From positions 439,001 to 503,000 of the forward strand of contig NC_133028.1 of NCBI RefSeq assembly GCF_048771995.1: a stretch of DNA of 64,000 nt, written 5' to 3'. This document shows, piece by piece, positions 1 through 12,158 of the stretch. Positions within the stretch are counted from its first letter, which is position 1, and each line of letters opens with the position of its first letter. The translations under genes were made by a program, and so were the position numbers. The DNA comes from Taeniopygia guttata (lineage: Eukaryota > Chordata > Aves > Passeriformes > Estrildidae). The notes beneath the pieces were generated by a model, which saw only the letters and a list, made by a program, of their open reading frames with translations, had not been told where the DNA came from and ran no database searches.

Positions 1-95
1 GCCAAATCTCCATTTTCGATATAATCAGCTGTTTGACCCAGCGCTATTCCACGTGCTGCAGTGGGCCTCGTGCCCCGGATCCCCGGGAAGGCTCA

Positions 96-184
96 GGAAG
101 GAGCGTGCCCAGCGGGATGTGCTGTTCCTGGGCCCGTTCGGGAAGGAGCGTGCCCAGCGGGATGTGCTGTTCCTGGGCCCGTTC
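96..184. repeat. 45-bp tandem duplication
   Basis: Two copies (96-139 and 141-184) beginning ggaaggagcgtgcccagcgg and ending cctgggcccgttc, apparently identical. Confidence 0.9.
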
Positions 185-224
185 TGTGCTCTTCTCACAT
201 TGTCTGGGAGAGAAGCGTCTCCTG

Positions 225-355
225 TCACGGGACCCCTGGGGGACAGCAGGGACAGTGGGGACAGCGAGAACCTTGTGGGGACAGTGGGAACCCTGTGGGA
301 ACAGCAGGGACAGTGAGAACCTTGCAGGAACAGCGAGGACAGCGGGGACAGTGGG
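225..355. repeat. Degenerate ggacag-rich repeat
   Basis: Imperfect units such as gggacagtgggaaccctgtg and gggacagcag. Confidence 0.7.
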
Positions 356-358
356 AAC

Positions 359-590
359 CCTGGGTTCACTTCCCAGGTTCGCTTCCCGAGTTCGGTTCCC
401 CAGGTTCAGTTCCCTGAGTTTGATTCCGTGTTTGATTCCAGGGTTCAGTTCCCAGGTTGGATTCCCGGGTTCAGTTCCTGGGCTCAGTTCCCAGGTTCGA
501 TTCCTGGGTTCGGTTCCCCAGGTTCGATTCCCAGGTTTGATACCAGGGTTTGATTCCCAGGTTCGGTTCCTCCTCCCAGCCCTGAACTCA
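359..590. repeat. Degenerate ggttc(g)attccc minisatellite
   Basis: About 17-bp units around ccaggttcgattcctgg, repeated roughly 14 times with many substitutions. Confidence 0.8.
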
Positions 591-667
591 GCCTTTCCCC
601 CGCTGTTCCAGGAGTTCTTTCTGATCTCCCGTGAGCCGAGCTGCTGCTCTCAGCATGTGGAGGGAGG

Positions 668-778
668 GCTGGGACACCCAGGACACCCAGGACACTCAGG
701 ACACCCAGGATACCCAGGATACCCAGGACACCCTGGACACCCAGGACATCCAGGACACCCGGGACACCCGGGACACCC
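668..778. repeat. 9-bp repeat (ccaggacac)n
   Basis: About 12 copies. Nine is a multiple of three, so it opens frames reading Asp-Thr-Gln or Gly-His-Pro repeats; not a gene. Confidence 0.92.
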
Positions 779-879
779 CGGCCGGAGCTGACCAGCCCCG
801 CAGACCCTCCCGGCCAGCCCCAGGACAGGGGCACAGCGGGGCTGCGGGTGGGTCACGGGAGGGGCGCTCCGGGGATGTG

Positions 880-935
880 GGGACAGGTGGGGACAGGCGG
901 GGACAGGCGGGGACAGGCGGGGACAGCCCGGGGGG
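880..935. repeat. 10-bp repeat (ggggacaggc)n
   Basis: About five copies. Confidence 0.85.
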
Positions 936-1590
936 ACGGGATAAAGCGTGGGGGCCCAGAGCCCCCGGAGCCCCGCAGGGAAGGAGATGGTTTGTCAACA
1001 GCAGCCTGCGATTGCCCCATTCCTGCGGAAGATAAAATGGGTAAAGTAATGGGTATTTACTCTTCTCCGCTCGTGTACACAACAAAATCGTGTTTCTTTT
1101 AATGGGAGCTCCGTGCTAATTGCCGTCATTAACAGAGCGAGGCTTTAACTGCACAGTGTCTCTCTCCCCCCTGCGTGTGATGCGCCGCCTCTCTGCTCTC
1201 AGAGCTCTCCCAGATTCCCCTCCTTGGACAGGATCCGAGCCTGTCACCCCCAAAAGCCTTTCTGGGGTCCCCCCGCAGCTCCCAGCGCCGGCCGTGCCCG
1301 CAGCTCGGCGGGGAGCGGAGGATTTACCCGACGGAGCCGCCCCGATGCGCTCGGCGCTGTCAGCGGCGGGCGCGGCCTGCGAGCCCCGAGTGCCGCAGCC
1401 GATGGCAGCGGGACAGCCAGCACGGCCAGGGGGCTCTGCAGGGCTGCCCTGCCCCACAGAGCCGGGATGTGCTGGGGAACCGGCGGGGATGGAGGGGCAG
1501 AAGGGGCAACAGCGGAAAATGGCTCAGCTCTGAGTGCCTCCATCGTCCAGAGCCTGCCAGGGCAGCTGGAGCGAGGCCAGGGCAGGGAAC
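936..1590. other. Single-copy segment: AT-richer island, then a CpG-rich patch
   Basis: Bases 1000-1150 are a low-GC block containing attgccgtcattaacagag and look like a candidate conserved noncoding element. Bases 1270-1460 are CpG-rich (gccggccgtgcccgcagc and similar) and could be a small CpG island. No exon is recognised. Confidence 0.4.
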
Positions 1591-2085
1591 GGAGCTGGGA
1601 AAGGCCTGGAGAGTTCCTGAGGGAGCCGGGAAGGGGCTGGAGAGTTCCTGAGGGAGCTGGGAAGGGGCTGGAGAGTTCCTGAGGGAGCTGGGAAGGGGCT
1701 GGAGAGTTCCTGAGGGAGCTGGGAAGGGGCTGGAGAGTTCCCGAGGGAGCTGGGAAGGGGTTGGAGAGTTCCTGAGGGAGCTGGGAAGGGGCTGGAGGGT
1801 TCCTGAGGGAGCTGGGAAGGGGCTGGAGAGTTCCTGAGGGAGCTGGGAAGGGGCTGGAGGGTTCCTGAGGGAGCTGGGAAGGGGCTGGAGAGTTCCCGAG
1901 GGAGCTGAGGGGGCTCAGCCTGGAGCAGAGGAGGCTCAGGGGGACCTTGTGGCTCTGCACAGCTCCTGCCAGGAGGGGACAGCCGGGGGGATTTGGGCTC
2001 TGCTCCAGGGAACAGGGGCAGGAGCAGAGGGAATGGCCTCAGGGGAGCCTCAGGGTGGACACCAGGAAGGGCTGGAGCCCAACTC
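1590..2085 (+). mobile_element. CR1 LINE fragment with an internal 31-bp tandem expansion
   Basis: Ten units of 31 bp (gggagctgggaaggggctgg plus agagttcctga) at 1590-1900 run into CR1 sequence: gagctgagggggctcagcct, then ggaggctcagggggaccttg and ggcctcaggggagcctcagg. The same unit and tail recur at 42.3 kb. Confidence 0.8.
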
Positions 2086-3105
2086 CCCTCTGGCTGCAGT
2101 GTGGAGAGGGATCATTAACATTCTCCACCATCCGGGCAGAGGCCTGGACGCTGATCTCACAATAGTTCAGTGCATCCAATTTACAATGCAATTACATTTT
2201 AATAAGCTGTGACCCCTGGGGTGGGACCTGCCACCTGCCAGCCGAGATCCAGCACTGACCCAGCCTCGCCCACGGAGGATGTGCTGCAGCACAGGGGGGA
2301 CAGTGCCTGGGTTTATGTTTATATAAAATATAACCTGTGCTGACATCCAGCCTGGCAATGAGGTGACTCAACTTCCCTCGGCTCTAATACTGGTCTCAGT
2401 CTTGGCCTTGGGAAGATGCTGCAGAGCCTTGGAAAGTCCTTTGGCTCCTCTGCCTCCAGCCTGGCAGGAAATGAGCCTCCTTGGGATAAGGGGAAAGTGA
2501 GAAAAACCAGAATGTTACACACCCTCATCTGTCCCTGCGCTGAGCTGGGCTGAGAGCAGCTTCAAGGCCTTCACCCTTCACAGCTCTGACTGCTGCAAGC
2601 ATTAAAAAAGAAATAAAAAAATCATCCATAATCCCCAATGACAAATTCCAGAGAGGGTCAGATTCCTTTGTAAGGATGAACCGGGGGGTTTTATGATCAC
2701 ACTGCCTTATTACACACGGCTCCCTGTAGTGTCACATGCATCCTAAGAACCAATTTGCTCTGTAACTCGCTCTCTCCAGCAACATTAGGAGCAAAATAAC
2801 TTCTAAATATCCTTTCACAGCCAGAACTGCTGCTTTTGTGGTAACCCTTTGCCTGATGGTGTTCAGGAAACTCATCCTTGCAGAAGGGCCAAAGCATCCA
2901 AGCAGTGCTGAGGAGGGAACTGGGGTTTTGTGGTCTTTTCCTGGGAATAAGGGCTGAATGCCTCATTTATTTTGTGATGGGGAAGTGCACGGAGCCTCTG
3001 AGCCTGCTGGCTGCAGCAAAGGTGGCATGAGGCTCCTGCTTTAGTTTTGACAAGTGACTTCCATCTGCAGAACTGAAGAGTCTCTGGCTTAAAGGCAGAG
3101 CCAGT
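2086..3105. other. No gene recognised; AT-rich islands
   Basis: Single-copy-looking DNA. Low-GC blocks at 2150-2215 and 2590-2840 stand out against the GC-rich surroundings. No splice-bounded coding exon was recognised. Confidence 0.4.
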
Positions 3106-3260
3106 TGGTCCCCTTCCCTTTTCCCATCCTCCTCTCCCTTTCTTCTTTCCTCTTTCCCCTCCCGCTTTTTCTTTCCCTTTTCCTATTCCCTTTCCCTTTT
3201 CCCATCCCCCTCTCCTCTTTCCCTTTTTCCATTTTCCCTGCCCCTTTTCCCTGTTTGGAG
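3106..3260. repeat. Pyrimidine-rich low-complexity tract
   Basis: Almost pure C/T (ccctttcccttttcccatcc style), about 150 bp. Confidence 0.85.
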
Positions 3261-5590
3261 GTTTTCTCCCAAATTTGCCCCAAACCAGGACACTTCTCCT
3301 TCCCCAAGCAGTTCAGTGGAGCAAATTCACTTCCTCTGGGAGCAAGCCACGAAGTCCACTCTGGTGAGGTGATGGGAGCAGCAGGAAAGGCAAGAGCAGG
3401 CGGGAGGCACCGGGCACCTCATCCCAGTGACCTTTTTTCCACGGTGCAGCCCCACACGCGGAGCTTGGCTGCTGATTTTCCTTCAAAGGGGACACTTGGT
3501 GTGTGGGGAAATGGGATTTTTTTCCTGGGGTCTCCTGTGCCAGGAGGGAGCTGTGGAGCAGTGACTCCGAGCCCGTAAGGATCCGTTTCACCTCCCTCTG
3601 TATTCTCTCCCTTTGGCTTTATTTATTTGCTTTATCTCCGGTTTCCTTTCTTGTAGAGCTCTCAGCCTCCTCTTTCTTCCTTTTCTTCCTCCTTTTCTAA
3701 TTCATGCCTTGAAAGACACCTTTGGCAGAGAGAGGAGACAATCCCATGGAAATTTCCTTCTTCTTTATTTCCAGGCTTGTTCAGAAAAGAAGAAGGCGTG
3801 GGGAGAGAGAAACCACCCAGCATGAAAACCCCTGGAAAGCTGCTCCTGCTGCTTCTGGGAATGGCAGGGGAGCCTTATCTGGCCTTGCACACAAGGCAGG
3901 AGAGCCCGAGCCTTGTGGAGTGCAATAAGGAACACAGAGCCTAATGGAAAAATCAGTTGCTTGTAGCATTTAATTAAACATGTAAATTTATGAACGGCCC
4001 TGAAATCACCAAACTGAAAGGCAGAGTTGTCATGAATTTTGATTCTGTTTCCTCCACGGGCTTTCCCTCCATCATCGCCCACTGCTGTGCCTTTATCAGA
4101 TGTGGCACCTGGGAGGGCCAGCGTGTCCTGGGGTGTGCCCAGGTGGGACACACAGGCTGCTCCGTGCCCTGTACTCCCACTCCCGGGGAATCACTCCCTG
4201 CTGCTGCTCCAAGGAGCGGCTTGGTGCTCTTTCCCTGCAGGGCAAGCAGGAGCAGGGACACACAGGCTGGCACCGTCTCACGCAGCCTGGCTGGGGGCAG
4301 CAGGTCCCTGGAGATCAGCTGCAGCTCTCCCTGGCAGTTCCAGTGTCCCAGCCACGGGGCCATCCTGCACCTGGGGGCACTGGGACATTGGCCTGTGGCA
4401 CACGGAGCCCTTCCCCAGGCTGCCACTGCTCCATGGATATCTCTGGCCACCCCCAAGTGCCACCGCCCCCTCAGGGTGGGTGCCAGGGGGTGACCTTGTC
4501 ACAGCCAGCTGATGAGTTTGGCCCCTTTGCTTTGCAGCTGAGCAGGCAGAGCCTGGAGCTGCCTCCCCTGTCCCATGCCCGGCTCAGCTTTTGGTGTGAT
4601 GCCTGGCCTTGGGGTGAACAATCCCCACTGATCCTTTCAGCTTTGCACAGTCCCAGCTGGTGCAGAGCAGCCAAGGCTCTTTCCCAGCCAAACTTCACTC
4701 TTCTCTGTCCTCACCTCTGTCTGGTCCCTGCCAGGCCTGCGATGGGTGCTCAGAGGGCAGAGCAGAATTGGTTTTCCCAGCTCAGTGTGGTGAGTTCACC
4801 CTGCCCCTGTGCAGGGACAGCAGAGCCCCGTGGCAGCAGAAATGAGTACTGAGCTCCAGGGGAGAGAATAACAGGGAGAAGGAGCAAACTGGTAACAAAA
4901 GGTGGATTTAGTGAGGAAAGGGCCGATGTGCTGGGGTTTGTCCAAGCCAGCAGTGAGATGGAAGCTGCAGCCATCAACCCACAGCTGTGGCTTTGTCCAT
5001 CACAGCCAGTCTTGCAGAGCACACAGGGCTGTGACCATTTTAATGCCTTTTTTCTGCAGTCCAGTCTCAGCTGGGGTGGCACCTGTGCCTGCAAGATGGC
5101 CTCATCCCCCCAGACATCCTCAGCCCCCACAGCAGGGCCACCTCTGCCTGTGCATTGTGAGCTAGCAGTGAGGAGCATCTGGAGATTTGGGCAGGTTCCT
5201 TTAAAAGTCCTCAGTGTTTCCTTAAAACCCCACAGTGAGTGACTGCAGGACATCCCTGCAACAGGTGCCTCAGCACTGGCAGCTCTGGGATGCAAAGCCA
5301 AGCCCAGACCAGGGGGTCTCAGCTCTCTCAGCTCAAAGCTGAGCCCACGGTTCACCTGCACTCAGAAAAAGCTGGATTGTTTCTCCCGCCTGGCCAGGCT
5401 GGGTGGGATCCGCAGCGAGCAGGGCAGGAGGTGCACGGTCCATGCCGGTGTGGCACTGGCAGCTGGGACACGGAGGGAGCACAGCCCCGGAGGGAGGGAG
5501 GGACACCCTCATCCCTCGCTCCCAGCGGGAGCCGGAGATGCTCCGGAGATGCTCCAAGCGGATTCCCGGCTCCAGGGGAGCCTCGGTTCC
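3261..5590. other. No gene recognised
   Basis: GC-rich unique sequence with one AT-rich island at 3940-4060 (including catttaattaaacatgtaaa). Open frames here lack any domain I know. Confidence 0.4.
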
Positions 5591-5769
5591 CCCTCAGCTT
5601 GTTTGCACACCTGGCTGAGGCAGGGAGCAGGAAAGTGTCCTGGGAAGCACAGGGACACATTTATCCTGCCGAGATGCTGCCCTCAGCTTGTTTGCACACC
5701 TGGCTGAGGCAGGGAGGAGGAGAGTGTCCCGGGAAGGACAGGGACACATTTATCTGCAAGATGCTGCCC
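5591..5769. repeat. 90-bp tandem duplication
   Basis: Copies at 5591-5680 and 5681-5769, both starting cctcagcttgtttgcacacc (first copy with one extra c) and ending gatgctgc. Confidence 0.9.
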
Positions 5770-6329
5770 TGACGCTCTGGAGAGGGAAGGGGCAGCCTGT
5801 CCTCCCATCACTGCTCTCCCTGTCCCTCCAGAGACCAGGACAGCTCCAGCTGTGCAAATGAAAGCCAAGAGACTTAATAACGTTTTAATGCACGCTCTTA
5901 GCACCGAGGGTTGAGTTTTCCCCTCTTGCTTTCCCTTTGATGGTGATAAATGAAGGGGATGTCATTTGCTTGTACAGCTGCAAGGCCAGGCCTTTGGAGA
6001 GGGACAGGATGAGGGAGATTATTTTATCAGGGACTTGAAAAGGGCACAGAGCAGCACCAGGGGTGTGCTGGTTCCTGGGGAGTCCAATCAGTCACTGCCC
6101 AACCTGGCAGCCCTCTCAGCAGCGAGGGGTGTCCAAGGGATGAAGAGCCCTGTGGGATGAACGCTCACTGCCCTGATGCCAGCCTGGCCCGTGCTGCCTG
6201 GGGCAGTGTGGAGAGCACAAAGCTGCTCAGGAGCCTCTCCCAGGTGGGCAACCGTGCCCCCGGGGCCAGGGGCCTTGGCCTCCACATGGCCCTGAGCTCT
6301 GGGAGAGGGGAAGCCCTCCTGGAGCAGTT

Positions 6330-6785
6330 CTGTGTCAGGAAAAGCAGATGCACGAGACTTTTTCTGGCCTCAGGTTTCTGTTTTATTGTTATCTTATCAT
6401 GACTTCAGCACACTGTCTGCACACAGACCTTGCATGCATGAAAACAGCACAAAAGTGGCCAATGGCCTCATGTTGTAAGGCCTTTTTAATCTAATTAAAA
6501 ACTAAACTACTCAATTAAGAAGTGACACTTAGATTATTTCTCTTTCTAACCCAATTAACTGACCCCTAAAGGCCACAATGTGGATTTTTCTGCCCAATTA
6601 CAAGATACTACCTAAACCCAAGAAAAAGGAAGAAAAAAAAAAAAAGAAAGGAACTTGAGACAACACCCCATGTCCTCCATTTTGTACTCATCTCCAATAT
6701 GTTAAAAATCCTAAAACCAAAATTTCTCACCCATGTGACATACTAAACTACTCTCTATAATCTCCACAACCCACGGACATGCTGG
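6330..6785 (-). mobile_element. Probable solo LTR of an endogenous retrovirus
   Basis: On the minus strand it reads as LTR-like sequence: 'acaaaatggaggacatgggg', then an AT-rich U3/R stretch and 'aacaataaaacagaaacctg' with a polyadenylation signal. Style resembles songbird ERVL-type LTRs. No internal retroviral genes adjoin. Ends are approximate. Confidence 0.55.
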
Positions 6786-7264
6786 AGGTGTGCAAAGGCT
6801 CCCAGGAATGACAGGAAGGGAATTTTCCTGAGGCAGGGGATCACAGGAGTGCCCCAGACCGTGGGCATGAGCCTCGGTGCCCTTGGCAGCCTGCGAACTG
6901 GCTGCGAGGGCAGAGCAGGACAGCTCCCACTGTCCCAGGGTCTCAGGAGAGGCAGCAGAGTCCCAGGGAGAACTCCTGAGCATCTCTGCAGGAAATGTCT
7001 GCATCTCCAGCAGCAGATCTCCATCTCCAAGTGTTTCCAGGGCTGGAAACCCTTCCTGTGCCCTTCGTACACCGAGCCCTGCAAGCGCTCGCTGCCCGTG
7101 TGGGCAGAGTCTGTGTGATGTGTTACTGCATCCCCTCCTCCAAATAAAGCACCCTCACTCCCTCAGCCAGCGCTGTCCTTCCCCCTGCACAGCTCGTTTT
7201 CTCTGCGAGCCCTCGCTGGGTCTGTTTGTTTGGAGAGTTCCGGGCTCGGTGTTCCAGCACACGC

Positions 7265-7440
7265 AGGCTCAGCAACCCTGCCAGGACGGGCTTTGTTAGG
7301 CCTTGCAGGGGGATGTCCACAGGCTCAGCAACCCTGCCAGGACAGGCTTTGTTAGGCCTTACAGCCAGATCTCTGCAGGCTCAACAACCCTGCCAGGACA
7401 GGCTTTGTTAGGCCTTACAGGGGGATCTCTGCAGGCTCAG
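7265..7440. repeat. 56-57-bp tandem repeat, 3 copies
   Basis: Units begin at 7265, 7321, 7378 and (partial) 7435 with aggctcagcaaccctgccag and contain ggctttgttaggcctt. Confidence 0.92.
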
Positions 7441-7456
7441 TCCTGGAGCTGGGACT

Positions 7457-8452
7457 CAGCATTCCCTGTTGTACCTGTCACATTCCCTGTTGTACCTGTA
7501 CATTCCCTGTTGTACCTGTCACATTCCCTGTGCTGTACCTGTCACATTCCCTGTGCTGTACCTGTCACATTCCCTGTTGTACCTGTACATTCCCTGTTGT
7601 ACCTGTCACATTCCCTGTTCTGTACCTGTCACATTCCCTGTGCTGTACCTGTCACATTCCTGTGCTGTACCTGTCACATTCCCTGTTGTACCTGTACATT
7701 CCCTGTTGTACCTGTCACATTCCCTGTTCTGTACCTGTCACATTCCCTGTGCTGTACCTGTCACATTCCTGTGCTGTACCTGTCACATTCCCTGTTGTAC
7801 CTGTACATTCCCTGTTGTACCTGTCACATTCCCTGTGCTGTACCTGTCACATTCCCTGTTGTACCCGCACATTCCCTGTGCTGTACCTGTCACATTCCCT
7901 GTTGTACCTGTCACATTCCCTGTTGTACCTGTCACATTCCCTGTGCTGTACCTGTCACATTCCCTGTGCTGTACCTGTCACATTCCCTGTTGTACCTGTC
8001 ACATTCCCTGTGCTGTACCTGTCACATTCCCTGTGCTGTACCTGTCACATTCCTGTGCTGTACCTGTCACATTCCCTGTGCTGTACCTGTCACATTCCTG
8101 TGCTGTACCTGTCACATTCCCTGTGTTGTACCTGTCACATTCCTGTGCTGTACCTGTCACATTCCCTGTTGTACCTGTCACATTCCCTGTTGTACCTGTC
8201 ACATTCCCTGTTGTACCTGTCACATTCCTGTGCTGTACCTGTCACATTCCCTGTTGTACCTGTCACATTCCCTGTTGTACCTGTCACATTCCCTGTGCTG
8301 TACCTGTCACATTCCCTGTTGTACCTGTCACATTCCCTGTGCTGTACCTGTCACATTCCCTGTTGTACCTGTCACATTCCCTGTGCTGTACCTGTCACAT
8401 TCCCTGTGCTGTACCTGTCATATTCCCTGTGCTGTACCTGTCACATTCCCAG
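7457..8452. repeat. 1-kb minisatellite (cattccctgtgctgtacctg)
   Basis: About 43 copies of an 18-24-bp unit with three main variants (ccctgttgtacc, ccctgtgctgtacc, cctgtgctgtacc). A block of about 109 bp is repeated as a higher-order unit near 7570-7790. The array lacks stops in all three forward frames. Confidence 0.96.
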
Positions 8453-8477
8453 GCTCTGCAGGAGATACTGGGAACAG

Positions 8478-8668
8478 AAGAGACCAGAGGTTCAGGATGA
8501 GCAGGAGAGACCAGATTAGGAGAGACCAGGACCAGCCTGAAGAGCTGCAGGATGAGCAGGAGAATCAGGAGAGACCAGGATCAGGAAAGACCAGGACCAG
8601 CCCGAGGGGCTGCAGGATGAGCAGGAAAGACTGGGATCAGGAGAGACCAGGACCAGCCTGAGAGGCTG
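8478..8668. repeat. About 60-bp tandem repeat, 3 copies
   Basis: Units contain gaggctgcaggatgagcagg-like and ggagagaccaggaccagcc blocks. Confidence 0.8.
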
Positions 8669-9576
8669 CATGCTTACCCCGGGTCAGATCAGCTGAGGAT
8701 GTAACAGCCCAGCTGTTAGTCTGGGCTTGGTGCAGGGCAAACAGCTCTGTGCACCTCATGGCCAGGGGCCAGATCAGCAGGGACCTGCCAGGCCATGCCC
8801 TGGGGAGCCACCCAGCGCCTCTGCACCAAATTAATTCTTTCATTTGGAGCCTGTTCTTCTCTTTTGTTCCGTTCCATGAAGTGCCCTCAGCTCCTGCTTT
8901 GGTGGCCAGAGCAGAATGGCTAAAGCCAGGCCTGGGGGAGCAGGGAGGGGGAGGATGGGGTGAAGGGCAGGGTCTGGGGACACCTCAGGGTGGCACAGGG
9001 GTGTGGGGGAAGTCTCAGAGTGGTCACAGCCCCAGAGGGGCACACAGGGGAGCTGAGGAGGGGGATGAAGGTGGGACTGAGGAAACTCTTGGTTCAGCCA
9101 GACCTCCTCTCCAAACCTCTGCCAGCCTTCATCAGCTTCCCTCAGCCTTCAGAACAGCTCTGTGTGAAAACAACAAAGCTGGGACAAATATTCTCTCTTT
9201 CTACTGCTTGTGCAGAGCTGCCAAGGCTGCTTGGAGCCTTGCTTCCCAAAATGAGAGGAAGTGTGATGTGTGCTGAAAACAAGTCCTTCCTCAATGGCTT
9301 TGTCCTAGCTAAGCTAAGCTTAACAGCTATTAAATGTTAGAAGTGCTCCCCTGCAAGTTTTAGGAGACGAAGCACAGCTTCTCCTCGGAGCTGAGGTAAT
9401 AAAGGTCAGAACCCTCCACAGTTCCCTAACTGCTGAAGGGATTTGCTGCCACACTCCTCCACCCTGCTTCTAGACCCACTTCTGAAGCCACCTGTTTTCA
9501 AGGTGGTCTCCTAATTCTGGAACCTGAGCTACACTGCCTTACAAAAAAAAATCACCTTTCTTTTACATATTTTTCT

Positions 9577-9577
<1 letters not shown>
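8669..9577. other. No gene recognised
   Basis: GC-rich to 9280, then AT-richer to 9577. No exon or repeat family is confidently recognised. Confidence 0.35.

Positions 9578-9607
<30 letters not shown>
9578..9607 (+). repeat. (A)30 tract
   Basis: Thirty consecutive A. It could be the tail of an old retroposed sequence, but I recognise no source and see no target-site duplication. Confidence 0.9.
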
Positions 9608-9610
<3 letters not shown>

Positions 9611-9887
9611 TTCACTGCTTCCAGCAAAGAGAAGGTGGCAGAGAGTTTCAGAGAATTTCTAATTCTGAAGCTGTCAGCTCCTTTGTTTCTGTGGCAGCTG
9701 GAGCAAGGCAGAGTGACAAGGATCTGGGAGTCGGTGTGGCTGAAAGCTGTGTCTGAGCTGGCACTTTCTACCTGGCTAATAATATTTACAATTGGTTGGC
9801 TGTTATTAGAGGAAGGCAGAAAGAAAATCAGAAGGTTGAAAATCTTGTCTGGAGGTTTTAACAGTGTTGAGTGCCAAGAAACATCAC

Positions 9888-10377
9888 GAGGAGAGGAGAG
9901 GAGAGGAGAGGAGAGGAGAGGAGAGGAGAGGAGAGGAGAGGAGAGGAGAGGAGAGGAGAGGAGAGGAGAGGAGAGGAGAGGAGAGGAGAGGAGAGGAGAG
10001 GAGAGGAGAGGAGAGGAGAGGAGAGGAGAGGAGAGGAGAGGAGAGGAGAGGAGAGGAGAGGAGAGGAGAGGAGAGGAGAGGAGAGGAGAGGAGAGGAGAG
10101 GAGAGGAGAGGAGAGGAGAGGAGAGGAGAGGAGAGGAGAGGAGAGGAGAGGAGAGGAGAGGAGAGGAGAGGAGAGGAGAGGAGAGGAGAGGAGAGGAGAG
10201 GAGAGGAGAGGAGAGGAGAGGAGAGGAGAGGAGAGGAGAGGAGAGGAGAGGAGAGGAGAGGAGAGGAGAGGAGAGGAGAGGAGAGGAGAGGAGAGGAGAG
10301 GAGAGGAGAGGAGAGGAGAGGAGAGGAGAGGAGAGGAGAGGAGAGGAGAGGAGAGGAGAGGAGAGGAGAGGAGAGAG
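9888..10377. repeat. Pure pentanucleotide array (GGAGA)n, about 98 units
   Basis: About 490 bp, apparently without interruption. One strand is all purine. Its long open frames in several frames are repeat by-products. Confidence 0.99.
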
Positions 10378-11655
10378 CTGCTGGGTGAGAATGGAACGGG
10401 TTCACTGTTTGGCTCCTTGCCCTCCTTTTCAGCATCCTGCTCCATCCAGGCCAGGTTCAAAGCCCAGAGCATCACTCTGAACTGAGCAGGAGTCCCTGGT
10501 CCCTGCCCCAGAATCATGTTGTCACACAGAGGAACAGGGCCAGGGCTCCCAGGTGGGTCAGGAAGGAAGGGAATCAAAGGGAGCTGTGCCAGTGGGGAGC
10601 CTGGCAGGCACAGAAGGGTCTCTTTGAAGGTATTTTGGGAGATCAAGGGCACCCAGGGTGCTGCTGTCCTCAGCAGCAGAGCATCCTTTGTGTGCCCAGC
10701 TCTGCCCCACGTGCCTCGCAGTGCTGCACACGAGCTGGGACAGTGACCTTGTCCCTGCCAGCCCTGTGACATTCACTGAGGTGTCTCCTGTTCCAGACCC
10801 CACACTGCATCTGATACTGAAACAACAGAACGGCCACAGGGAAGAACTGGGCATGGGTAAAGGTTTTGTGGAGCCAGACCTCTGGAAAGGGAAGAGGAGG
10901 GCTCACAGCCAAGGCAGGAGGATCTCCAGGCCAGTTCTGGGGGTGCAGCAGCACAGGGGGCAGGCTGGGCCCAATGCCCTCAGCCAGGGCACTCTGCTGC
11001 TCCAAGGCTTTGCCCTCTGGCTCTGGAGCTGCTGGGGATGGAGGAGATGGATGGTCACACATGGAGAACAATCAGCAACACTCATTTCCCATGGAAAGCT
11101 GGCTGGGAATTGACCCTGAGCTGGCTCTGCTTGAGTTTCCCTGGCACAGGAACACAGCCACATCTCTGCCCTCGCCTTGGCATCCTGGAATCCTTCCACT
11201 GCCAGAGCAGCCTCTCCCTCTAGGACAGGAGCTGCCCCCGTGGCTTTGTGCAGCAGGAGGTGCCTGCCCAGGGCACTGCCCAAACACTGTTAAAAGCACC
11301 TGTGAGTTCCCAGGGAGGTCAGGAAGGGCTCTGTGCAGGGCAGAGCTCTCGCTGTCCAGGTGTGTGAGCCTGGCCATGAAAGTGCAGCATTCCCACAGAC
11401 AGCTGCTGGGATTGGCCTTCAGGCTTCCTCCTGCTGCCTCCCTGTGTCCTCACAGCCCCAGTGGTGCAGGGACATCCTTCTTTCTTTCAGGATTTTTCTT
11501 CATAGAGGAAAGAAAGAGAAAACAATTTCTATTTCTGCTCCTTGTTTTCCCATGTGGAATGTGTTTGGAGAATTGTTTCCCTGGGGTGATTGCTTGGCTG
11601 GGTTCTGGTGAGGATTGTTTGAGCCTGGTGGCCAGTCCAACCCACCTGGGGCTGG
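10378..11655. other. No gene recognised
   Basis: GC-rich unique sequence with no recognisable domain, LTR or CR1. Confidence 0.35.
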
Positions 11656-11659
11656 GCTG

Positions 11660-11822
11660 TCAGAGAGGGTCACCAGTTGTGAGTTAGATACTGCAGTTAG
11701 AAAAAGTAGGTTTGTAGTTTTAGTATCTCCTTTAAATAGTATATTAATGTGTTATGGTATAGTTATAATAAATAATCATTCAGCCTCCTGAACTAGAGTC
11801 AGACATCAGCATTTCCTCCCAC
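11660..11822 (+). mobile_element. Possible LTR 3' segment
   Basis: AT-rich stretch gtatattaatgtgttatggt, then AATAAA at 11767 and cattcagcctcctgaactag, resembling the R/U5 end of passerine ERV LTRs. Its 5' end is not defined. Confidence 0.45.
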
Positions 11823-12158
11823 CGAGTTCACCTGCATTTCCAATACCCCAATGGCTCCCTGGTGCCTCTGCCTGCTTCCCCAGCCCTGCTGAGGACCTGC
11901 ATGAGGGCCTGAGCGGGCTCCAGGCTGTCACAGCACCCTCCCCTCCTGGCCCTGGGGGAACGGGGACCATGTCTCACCTTTCTGTCTCCAGAATACTCCT
12001 GCTTGTTTGCTTCCAGCTCCTGCCTCAAGATCCCGGGTTATTGCCCACCCGTGCCATGTGGAGCCAGCAGCTGCAGGAGGAAGCTGTGCCCTGCACGGGG
12101 CAGAGCCAGAGCAGGGTCCCTGTGCTGTCCCCACTGAGCTGCCATGTCCTTTGGGAGG

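Noticed and set aside
7303-8661. 452-residue open frame rich in Cys-Thr-Cys-His-Ile-Pro
   Set aside because: Product of the minisatellite; the other two forward frames are equally open.
9578-9607. Processed pseudogene tail
   Set aside because: Upstream sequence has no recognisable coding relic or target-site duplication.
9635-10480. Long open frames with Arg-Gly-Glu-Glu or Leu-Ser-Ser-Pro repeats
   Set aside because: They are translations of (GGAGA)n, which is open in several frames at once; no domain, splice context or codon bias.
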